A stretch of 33,088 nucleotides of DNA, from positions 1 through 33,088 of the IMG/VR virus record IMGVR_UViG_3300030047_000079. One strand, written 5' to 3'. A program made the translations under genes and the position numbers. Positions 27,857 to 33,088 of the stretch are shown one piece after another; the first letter of the stretch is position 1, and each line of letters begins with the position of its first letter. A model generated the notes under the pieces. It made no database searches. It was given only the letters and a program-made list of their open reading frames with translations, and was not told where the DNA came from. The DNA comes from a virus.

Positions 27857-28012
27857 AAAACCTCTCTGTAATTTTCTCTAAAATTATCATCTTATGTATT
27901 GTAAATCAGATATTTGCCTCTACATAAGAGACAATCTTATATACTTAATTGTGTCAATGAGATTGTTTTGCTATATTTAGGTAGCAATTTTGCTATCTAA
28001 GTCACCAACAGA
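27857..28012 (+). other. AT-rich spacer with short hairpins
   Basis: No gene in 156 nt. A TTAGgTAGCA/TGCTATCTAA hairpin near 27978-28001 precedes the vWA gene and may act as a terminator or leader element. Confidence 0.35.
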
Positions 28013-28025
28013 ATGGAGAAAGAAA

Positions 28026-28754
28026 ATGGCAGGAAAGTATTGTGCGGAATGTGGTCAGGAACTTCCTCAGATTAAGCCGACTCATATTGTAGCTATTCTA
28101 GATATGAGTGGAAGTATGATGGGGACGGCAGCAGAAGTAATCAACTCATTTAATAGTTTTGTGGATGAGCAGAAAAAGATTGAAGGTAAGGCTTCGGTCT
28201 CACTGATTCTTTTTGATACTGCTTTTGAAATGCCTTATGTGCGGCGACCACTACATAATGTCCCTAAGTTGACAAACAAAGTCTATGCACCAAGAGGATG
28301 CACTGCTTTATTTGATGCTATCAATTTAGGAATTACAGAGTATTTCGACAAAGATAGAAATGAAAAGACTATTTTCGTAATCATCACTGATGGTGCGGAA
28401 AATGCTTCTCGAATAGTTAGAAGTCATGCAGATATCAAAAGAAAGATTTCCACTGTGCGTGAGCATGGAGCGGAATTTGTATTTATGGCTGCCGATGAGG
28501 CAAGTTTTGCTCAGGGTGCCGCCATTGGAATTCCTTCAGGAAATACTTTCTGCTATGATAGTGTTGGATATAGTGGAGGTATCAAAACTTTGAGTAGTAG
28601 TATGGGCACTTATAGAACAAGTTCAGCTGCTAGTACAAATTGTTTCTTCGTTGACACAAATGCTAATAAGAATATTAACGTTCTAGACGATTCAGTTGTA
28701 TTAACAACTACATCTGGAAAAGATAGTATAAATGCGAGTGTTGACCAGTGGTAG
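28026..28754 (+). CDS. vWA-domain protein with N-terminal zinc ribbon, ending in tRNA-Gly
   Basis: 242 residues; ATG 28026 follows GGAGAAAG, while an upstream TTG lacks a ribosome site. CAECGQ at residues 6-11 is half of a zinc ribbon. A von Willebrand A domain follows, with MIDAS DMSGSM near residue 26, a conserved Thr at RGCTALFDAI and the IITDGAEN block near residue 122. Such domains bind partners through a metal ion. It lies directly upstream of the Ro60-like gene, which carries its own vWA domain. Its last 20 bases and TAG lie inside tRNA-Gly. Confidence 0.87.
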   Translation: MAGKYCAECGQELPQIKPTHIVAILDMSGSMMGTAAEVINSFNSFVDEQKKIEGKASVSLILFDTAFEMPYVRRPLHNVPKLTNKVYAPRGCTALFDAINLGITEYFDKDRNEKTIFVIITDGAENASRIVRSHADIKRKISTVREHGAEFVFMAADEASFAQGAAIGIPSGNTFCYDSVGYSGGIKTLSSSMGTYRTSSAASTNCFFVDTNANKNINVLDDSVVLTTTSGKDSINASVDQW

Positions 28755-28816
28755 GTCCCCTGCCTTCCAAGCAGACGTGGTAACACATGCGAGTTCGAAT
28801 CTCGTCACTCGCTCCA
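28734..28816 (+). tRNA. tRNA-Gly(TCC) overlapping the vWA gene
   Basis: Acceptor GCGAGTG/CACTCGC, anticodon stem CTGC/GCAG with loop CTTCCAA, T arm GCGAGTTCGAATCTCGT, TCCA. The first 21 bases are the 3' end of the vWA gene. Confidence 0.93.
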
Positions 28817-28825
28817 AAGATTAAA

Positions 28826-28984
28826 ATATTTACAGTGGTGAGTATAACAGCTACTTCATAGGAAAACCGGGGCTGTAAAGGCGTGAGAGTTCGAATCTCT
28901 CTAGACACTGTGTCAGTGTCTATGGCGGAAATGGCAGACGCATTGGTCAAAAAGACTCTGTTATCAGTAATTCCCTGAAAATAT
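28826..28984 (+). ncRNA. Y-like RNA F with circularly permuted tRNA-Leu-like module
   Basis: Outer stem ATATTTaCAG/CTGaAAATAT, signature GTGAGTATAACAGCT-ACTTCA and CTGTTATCAGTAATTCC, inner ATAACAG/CTGTTAT perfect. The loop reads T arm GAGAGTTCGAATCTCTC, acceptor 3' strand TAGACACTG, turn TGT, acceptor 5' strand CAGTGTCTA (9 bp perfect), then GGCGGAAATGGCAGACGC, a Leu-type D arm. The acceptor is a closed hairpin, so the module cannot be charged. It is 8 nt from element G and just upstream of the Ro60 gene. Confidence 0.85.
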
Positions 28985-28991
28985 GATTTGT

Positions 28992-29074
28992 GTTGCGTGG
29001 TGAAGAATGCGGTTACTTCATCTGAATCTATAAACTTCTGATATATTATACACCGTATCTAGAATTCCCGCAAC
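28992..29074 (+). ncRNA. Y-like RNA G, next to the Ro60 gene
   Basis: Outer stem GTTGCG/CGCAAC, then GGTGAAGAATGCGGT-TACTTCA (5') and ACCGTATCTAGAATTCC (3'). The loop is about 38 nt without a tRNA module. It ends 56 nt before the Ro60 start. Confidence 0.78.
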
Positions 29075-29129
29075 CTATATAAAAATAAAAGACATAAAAG
29101 GAGATACCCTCTTGAAAGGAGTGGTGAGC

Positions 29130-30581
29130 GTGGCAAACGTAAATGCAGTACGTACCCGTCCAATGAATCAGGACGTAAACAAGGCAGGTGGAGTTGGATA
29201 CTCACTAAGCGCGAAGAGTGAACTCGTTTCTCTTCTACTTACTTCTCTTGCAGAAGATAAGTATTACGAGAGGGCAGATGCTCAGACTACTCGTTTAATG
29301 GGACTTATGGGTCAGGTAGACCCACTTTTTGCAGCTAAGGCCGCAATCTATGCTCGTGACACTTTTGGTATGCGTTCTATTACGCACCTTGCGGCGGCAG
29401 CCCTTGCTGGAGCAAGCTTCCCTGAGAAGAGAGCTTTCTATCGTGCAGTAGTAGTTCGTCCAGATGATGCTTTGTCTATTCTTGCTGCTTATGGAGTAGA
29501 TGGAAAGCCTATTCCTAATGCTATGAAGCGAGGAATCGCGGATAAGCTGGCTGTATTCAAGCCAGAAACTCTTGCTAAGTACAAGAGTACAGATAGAGAG
29601 GTTAATATGTACGATGCTATTAACCTTGTTCACCCTAAGTCTGCGGCAGTTAATGCCTTTATGAATGGCACTATTAGTTCAGCAGATACTTGGGAAGTTG
29701 CTCTTTCTGCCTCCAAGGACAAGGCTGCGTCTTGGCGTTCTCTTGTTCTAGAGAATAAGTTGGGAATTATGGCGCTTTTGCGCAACCTTCGCAACATTAT
29801 CGAGAACTGCGAACGAGATTCAGAGGTTATGAATGCAGTTGCAGTTCAGCTTACTGATACTGATGCGATTATGCGTTCTCGTCTCTTCCCTTACCGTTTC
29901 CTTGCGGCTTACCAGACTTTCATGGGTAACAACCGTTATGGGAGTTTCGGAGTGCGTGCAGCGACTGCTCCACAGAAGATTCTTACTGCAATTAACCGTG
30001 CGGCAGAAATCTCTCTTGTAAATGTTCCCGAGTTGGAAGGTTCAACCGGACTTCTACTTGATATTTCTGGTTCTATGCATACGACTATGAGCGATAAGTC
30101 TCAGATGCGAATGGTAGACGCAGGTGCGATGCTTGGTGCAATGCTCTTTAAGAAGAATCCAGATTCAGAACTTGTGAAGTTTGGAACTCACGCTCGCAAG
30201 TTTAGTGTGAATGCAGATATGCCTCTTCTTGAAATTGCTAAGTTTTTTGCCACTGGTGATGGACTCGGATGTGGGACTAACCTTCCTTCCGGATTCGATG
30301 CTCTTAGTGGAAAGCATGACCGTGTGATTATTGTTTCTGACATGCAGACCTGGATGCGCTACGGCGGGCAGCGAGTATGGAGTGGTTATAATCGTCGCAC
30401 AGGAGCCAACTCCTTCGGCTATGAGATTGACCTTGGTGGTTACGGACAGACTGCTCTGCAGAACCGTGATAGCCGAGAGTTTCATCTTTCAACTATCTCT
30501 GACAAGGTGTTTCTTGTCATGAATGGTCTTGAAACTGGTGGAGCGGGACTTGTCGAGACAATCGAGAAGGTTACGTTTTAA
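29130..30581 (+). CDS. rsr: Ro60/Rsr-like TROVE protein
   Basis: 483 residues from GTG 29130 after AAAGGAG; TTG 29112, after AAAAGGAG, is an alternative start. The N-terminal two thirds is helical repeat with DKYYERADAQ, AIYARDTFGMRSITHLAAAAL and a central NLRNI block, the TROVE ring. The C-terminal third is a vWA domain with MIDAS LLDISGSM near residue 310 and VIIVSDMQTW near residue 405. Ro60 proteins bind misfolded RNA in the ring and Y RNAs on the outside; bacterial Rsr joins PNPase through a Y RNA to form an RNA-degrading machine. Eight Y-like RNAs precede it here. Confidence 0.95.
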   Translation: MANVNAVRTRPMNQDVNKAGGVGYSLSAKSELVSLLLTSLAEDKYYERADAQTTRLMGLMGQVDPLFAAKAAIYARDTFGMRSITHLAAAALAGASFPEKRAFYRAVVVRPDDALSILAAYGVDGKPIPNAMKRGIADKLAVFKPETLAKYKSTDREVNMYDAINLVHPKSAAVNAFMNGTISSADTWEVALSASKDKAASWRSLVLENKLGIMALLRNLRNIIENCERDSEVMNAVAVQLTDTDAIMRSRLFPYRFLAAYQTFMGNNRYGSFGVRAATAPQKILTAINRAAEISLVNVPELEGSTGLLLDISGSMHTTMSDKSQMRMVDAGAMLGAMLFKKNPDSELVKFGTHARKFSVNADMPLLEIAKFFATGDGLGCGTNLPSGFDALSGKHDRVIIVSDMQTWMRYGGQRVWSGYNRRTGANSFGYEIDLGGYGQTALQNRDSREFHLSTISDKVFLVMNGLETGGAGLVETIEKVTF

Positions 30582-30595
30582 CCATAAAACTATAG

Positions 30596-30628
30596 GGCAC
30601 AGATTGAGAAATCAATCTGTGCCTCTTA
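30596..30628 (+). terminator. terminator after the Ro60 gene
   Basis: GGCACAGATTGA and TCAATCTGTGCC pair perfectly around GAAA, followed by a short TCTT. Confidence 0.75.
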
Positions 30629-30644
30629 GATAAAATATTGCTTA

Positions 30645-30673
30645 TTGACATTCACAAAAATTTGTGATATAAT
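30645..30673 (+). promoter_or_regulatory. promoter with inverted repeat in the spacer
   Basis: TTGACA, 17 nt, TATAAT (30668-30673). CACAAA/TTTGTG forms an inverted repeat within the spacer. It drives tRNA-Val and following RNAs. Confidence 0.84.
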
Positions 30674-30707
30674 AAGCGTATAAGGAAATGAGAAATACAT
30701 TTTATCT

Positions 30708-30783
30708 GCTCGCTTAACTCAATGGCTAGAGTTTCGGTGTTACATACCGAGGGTTGGGAGTTCGAGTCTCTCAGTGAGCACCA
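30708..30783 (+). tRNA. tRNA-Val(TAC)
   Basis: Acceptor GCTCGCT/AGTGAGC, D stem ACTC/GAGT, anticodon stem TCGGT/ACCGA with loop GTTACAT, ACCA. Confidence 0.94.
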
Positions 30784-30786
30784 TAT

Positions 30787-30861
30787 GGTCTATTAGTGTA
30801 CTGGCGCGCACGACACCCTGTCAAGGTGTAAGAACGAATTCAATTTTCGTATAGACCGCCA
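30787..30861 (+). tRNA. tRNA-Asp(GTC)
   Basis: Acceptor GGTCTAT/ATAGACC, anticodon stem CACC/GGTG with loop CTGTCAA, GCCA. Confidence 0.92.
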
Positions 30862-30879
30862 TAATAATAATTGGGAAGG

Positions 30880-31368
30880 TAGCAGACACACACTGAGTAA
30901 TTGGGGTGTATATGGTAATAGGGGCTACTACGGAATCACAAGTGTTGTGGGGTGATTTCAAAATCCTGCGGGAATGCAGGTTGGTGGAGGCGTGGTACTA
31001 GTACCACCTCAATTTTGGGCTTAAGATGTAGATAGAAGGATGCGGGATGCAATCACTATCGGTCCACCGCTGTGGGAACATATGACATGATAAGAAGGGG
31101 GCGCAGTCCGAATTGTTCGGAACTCCGGTTCTTATCCTGTGGCTGGCAGAAAATATCCAGTCTGAGACTCAGCCTTTTGTCATCTGTTAGGAGCATGAGT
31201 CGAAAAAATGATAACGGGTGAAACAAGTGACTTGGATGTTAGATGTGACCGATTGAAACATCGACAAAATTAGGTCTGATAGGCGACTAAATATTTGGCC
31301 GGAGTGGAGCTTACATATAAGCAGGCCTGGTAGCTGCAACCACCAAAGCCGCAAGGCAGCGCCTATTA
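30880..31368 (+). ncRNA. second large structured RNA, about 490 nt
   Basis: No coding potential. Strong elements: AATCAC/GTGATT, CCTGC/GCAGG, a perfect palindrome GTGGTACTAGTACCAC, GATAAGAA/TTCTTATC enclosing CCGAA/TTCGG, and CAGGCCTG. It ends in GCAACCACCAA just before the homing-endonuclease repeat. It lies between tRNA-Asp and the GIY-YIG gene. Unknown family; distinct from the 25481 RNA by sequence. Confidence 0.55.
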
Positions 31369-31369
31369 A

Positions 31370-31385
31370 ATTTTGGGACAAAGTT
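31370..31385 (+). repeat. ATTTGGACAAAGTT-type repeat, copy 4
   Basis: ATTTTGGGACAAAGTT directly upstream of the GIY-YIG gene, a variant of the copies at 15647, 24021 and 24218. Confidence 0.6.
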
Positions 31386-31449
31386 GGATAAACTATCCCA
31401 AAGAAACTACATGTATAGTAGAAGAAATAAAGGAAATAGGAGGTCTACT

Positions 31450-32076
31450 ATGCAATCAACAATCTATCAAGTTATTAATTTAGTCAACAACAAACAGTAT
31501 ATTGGACAAACTACTCTCACTCCTGATCAACGATTTGCTCGACATATTGTTGATGCAAATAAAGGTTCTAATTTTCATTTTCACATGGCAATTAGAAAAT
31601 ATGGAGAAGAGAATTTTACCATTAAAGAAATTGAAACAATCGAAGGAGACCAAGAAACAGTAGATATAGCTGAAATATATTGGATTAATAAACACAATAC
31701 TTATCATAATGGATATAATTCTACATTAGGAGGCAAAGGGTTTTGTATTTATGATTCGGAAGTAATCAAGATTGCCCTTGAAGCAGGAGAAAAAGTAAAA
31801 GAAATTACAAAAAAACTTGGGTGTTGCGAAGAAACTGTGCGGAAGATAGCTAGAAAGAATGGGATTACTGTTGATAGAGTCTACAAAGAAGAAGTTCAAC
31901 AGTATGATAAAGACAATAATTATATTCAATCTTTTGAATCTCAGGCGGCTGCGGCAAGATATTTAGTAGAACAAGGAGAAGCAAAAGGTCAAGCTTCAAG
32001 TGCGACTTCTAAAATAAATGAAGTTGTGCGAGGGAAAAGATCAACGGCTTATGGATATAAATGGAAAAAGAAATGA
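31450..32076 (+). CDS. free-standing GIY-YIG homing endonuclease
   Basis: 208 residues from ATG 31450 after ATAGGAGG. IYQVINLVNNKQYIGQT at residues 5-21 is the GIY-YIG core, followed by RFARHI with the catalytic Arg and an E in WINKHNT context. A central helix-turn-helix contains ITKKLGCCEETVRKIARKNG, and a C-terminal NUMOD1-like repeat contains YDKDNNYIQSFESQ...GKRSTAYGYKWKK. It ends TGA TAA. It lies between a large RNA and a tRNA with the shared upstream repeat, as expected for a mobile gene in a tRNA array. Confidence 0.9.
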   Translation: MQSTIYQVINLVNNKQYIGQTTLTPDQRFARHIVDANKGSNFHFHMAIRKYGEENFTIKEIETIEGDQETVDIAEIYWINKHNTYHNGYNSTLGGKGFCIYDSEVIKIALEAGEKVKEITKKLGCCEETVRKIARKNGITVDRVYKEEVQQYDKDNNYIQSFESQAAAARYLVEQGEAKGQASSATSKINEVVRGKRSTAYGYKWKKK

Positions 32077-32173
32077 TAAGGACTAAATAAGGAAGAAGAT
32101 AGCAGCCACCGGGCCGGTGTTAGGAAAGAATTTCGCTACCTTAGCTATCTTCTTCTTTATCTAGTTCTTATCA
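32074..32173 (+). ncRNA. long hairpin after the GIY-YIG gene
   Basis: TGATAAGGACT pairs with AGTTCTTATCA, and GGAAGAAGATAGC with GCTATCTTCTTC, giving a nearly continuous stem of about 30 bp with a CACCGG/CCGGTG inner hairpin. The gene's stop codon is the first base triplet of the stem. Confidence 0.6.
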
Positions 32174-32175
32174 AT

Positions 32176-32251
32176 GGGCTTATAACTCAATGAATAGAGA
32201 CTTGGACTACGAATCCAAAAGTTGTAGGTTTGAATCCTACTGGGCCCACCA
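32176..32251 (+). tRNA. tRNA-Arg(ACG)
   Basis: Acceptor GGGCTTA/TGGGCCC, D stem ACTC/GAG(A), anticodon stem TTGGA/TCCAA with loop CTACGAA, ACCA. Confidence 0.93.
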
Positions 32252-32305
32252 AATGCGTTAAAAGACCAATAGAGTCTTTTTGATAAAGAGATAAAAGAAG
32301 AAAGA

Positions 32306-32558
32306 ATGAGTCGATTTACTATGGCAATTCTTGCGGTAGTGACGCTTTTTGTTTTGATTCTAGGAAGTTGAAACAGCGAAGCAGCAACTTGATGCCGCGA
32401 AGTATCAGGCAGAGGCTAACTTGAAGCGAGCTGATTCTCTTGCTAGTAAGGGTGGTATGGCAGCAGTTCTTGATGATGCTGTTAAGTCAGGTAAGGTTAC
32501 TTTTTGGGTAGTTAATGGTCAGGATTTAAACATCCCGACTCCAACACCTGGTAAGTAA
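32306..32558 (+). pseudogene. membrane-anchored coiled-coil protein split by a +1 frame change at UGA
   Basis: ATG 32306 after AGAAGAAAGA encodes a basic start and one hydrophobic helix ending LILGS, then TGA 32369-32371. In the +1 frame the sequence continues at once: GTT 32367 begins VETAKQQLDAAKYQAEANLKRADS, a charged coiled coil, then a short domain ending PTPGK at TAA 32556-32558. AGGA sits just upstream of AGT TGA, like the Shine-Dalgarno-stimulated +1 shift of prfB. Either a programmed frameshift (product about 84 residues) or a mutated gene. Confidence 0.5.
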
Positions 32559-32567
32559 TATTAATAT

Positions 32568-32644
32568 GCGTCTATAGCCCAACTGGAAAGAGCGAGAGGC
32601 TTCTATCCTCTAGGTTGTGGGTTCGAATCCTACTAGGCGCTCCA
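32568..32644 (+). tRNA. tRNA-Arg(TCT)
   Basis: Acceptor GCGTCTA/TAGGCGC, anticodon stem AGAGG/CCTCT with loop CTTCTAT, T arm GTGGGTTCGAATCCTAC, TCCA. Confidence 0.94.
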
Positions 32645-32677
32645 ACAAATTCTATACACCAAACAAAGGAGTATGTA

Positions 32678-32851
32678 ATGCACGATGTTCTAGATTCGGA
32701 TTTTGAACCCTTTGAGAAGTTTTCAAAGAAGGCTCCTAAGACAGGTAAACCTTCGAATCCAAGAAAGAGTGACCATCTAATTAGGGCTGCTCGAAAAGAG
32801 AAAGAGAAGGTTAAACAGGCCGTTCTTGAAGAGTCTGAATCAGAAGAGTAA
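32678..32851 (+). CDS. small highly charged protein, 57 aa
   Basis: ATG 32678 after AAAGGAG. A central basic stretch (RKSDHLIRAARKEKEKVKQ) and an acidic end (ESESEE), probably disordered. An upstream in-frame extension runs through tRNA-Arg and is excluded. No family is recognised. Confidence 0.6.
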   Translation: MHDVLDSDFEPFEKFSKKAPKTGKPSNPRKSDHLIRAARKEKEKVKQAVLEESESEE

Positions 32852-32852
32852 G

Positions 32853-32890
32853 AATAGGGACACCATATCCAAATGGTGTCCCTATTTTTT
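32853..32890 (+). terminator. strong terminator
   Basis: AATAGGGACACCAT and ATGGTGTCCCTATT pair perfectly, followed by a T run. Confidence 0.93.
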
Positions 32891-32895
32891 ATTTG

Positions 32896-32924
32896 TTGAC
32901 AAAAAAGAAAAAAAATGATACAAT
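32896..32924 (+). promoter_or_regulatory. sigma70-type promoter
   Basis: TTGACA, 17 nt ending AATGA, TACAAT (32919-32924), directly behind the terminator. Confidence 0.83.
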
Positions 32925-32962
32925 ATACCTATCAGAAAATAACTATTAAAAAGGAGCCATAA

Positions 32963-33088
32963 ATGTTTCAGAAGTATGACATTAAACTTATCGGTATTAT
33001 CCTTGCATGTGTTCTTGCTTTCGGAGGCGCAATATTTCTAGGGGCTCAGTCTACTCGCAACACTGCAATTTCATATGAAGAGCAAGTG
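32963..33088 (+). CDS. LemA-like membrane protein (5' part)
   Basis: ATG 32963 after AAAAGGAG; runs off the right edge after 42 codons. A transmembrane segment at residues 8-30 is followed by STRNTAISYEEQV, the start of the coiled-coil region seen in LemA family proteins carried by many phages. The rest of the protein is outside the window, so the assignment is tentative. Confidence 0.55.
   Translation, partial: MFQKYDIKLIGIILACVLAFGGAIFLGAQSTRNTAISYEEQV

Noticed and set aside
31300-31345. tRNA ending at CAACCACCA
   Set aside because: No T arm of the TTCRA type and no partner acceptor strand upstream.
3432-32076. Reassignment of UGA to Trp (genetic code 4)
   Set aside because: Trp is encoded by TGG throughout and long genes contain no internal TGA, so the standard code holds. 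The rare UGA stops are noted separately.
1-33088. CRISPR array
   Set aside because: No regularly spaced identical repeats; the recurring GGTTACTTCA motif is at irregular spacing and part of paired stems.

Overview
This AT-rich window is best read as the early/accessory and RNA-gene region of a large double-stranded DNA tailed phage. The likely host is Gram-positive: strong AAAGGAGG/AAAGGGG ribosome sites, some TTG/GTG starts, and TTGACA-17-TGnTATAAT promoters. Essentially everything is on the + strand, with short tightly packed genes, frequent TAATG overlaps, a tmRNA, about 29 tRNAs with encoded CCA, and four free-standing homing-endonuclease genes. No structural or replication genes are visible, so host and phage lineage cannot be fixed from this window.

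Layout. 1-4443: small hypothetical genes, a truncated RelA/SpoT-type HD gene and two metallophosphoesterases. 4461-4635: an unassigned structured RNA. 4744-7219: an NAD+ salvage operon (NMN adenylyltransferase, Nudix ADP-ribose hydrolase, nicotinamide phosphoribosyltransferase). 7307-13997: small membrane and soluble proteins, a 577-aa zinc-finger protein, an M20/M28-like metallopeptidase and a secreted lysozyme-like protein. 14076-14447: tmRNA. 14518-14690: a hammerhead ribozyme with its own promoter. 15040-32644: a long RNA island of tRNAs, structured RNAs, homing endonucleases and scattered genes, including SLOG/DUF2493, RapZ C-terminal-like, hexapeptide acetyltransferase, a von Willebrand A (vWA) protein and a Ro60/TROVE protein. 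32678-33088: a small charged protein and the start of a LemA-like protein.

The most notable system is a phage Ro60 ribonucleoprotein. The TROVE-vWA gene (29130-30581) is preceded by eight copies (20092-29074) of an RNA element that shares one signature: 5' GUNGUGAGA-(stem)-GGUUACUUCA, 3' ACC-N-UUAUC-NNN-AUUCUC. Two copies (B and F) carry, in the apical loop, a complete tRNA-like module in circularly permuted order (T arm, closed acceptor stem, D arm), the topology described for bacterial YrlA-type Y RNAs. Another copy (E) is permuted the other way: open acceptor stem with CCA, and the Y stem closed by a GCAA tetraloop in place of an anticodon arm. The copy nearest the Ro60 gene lies within about 60 nt of it.

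Other RNA devices are a type I hammerhead at the head of a tRNA transcript, a roughly 650-870 nt RNA closed by a perfect 22-bp helix (GOLLD/ROOL-like in context), an unassigned 500-nt structured RNA, and several hairpin RNAs between tRNAs. Four protein genes end inside the downstream tRNA or tRNA fragment. Several intergenic regions use a compact module in which the 3' arm of a terminator hairpin contains the -35 box of the next promoter.

Taken together, the genes suggest a phage that rebuilds NAD+ (possibly against NAD-depleting immunity), supplies nearly a full tRNA set and tmRNA, and deploys its own RNA-binding machinery. The sequence patterns are direct observations; the roles are inferred from known families.
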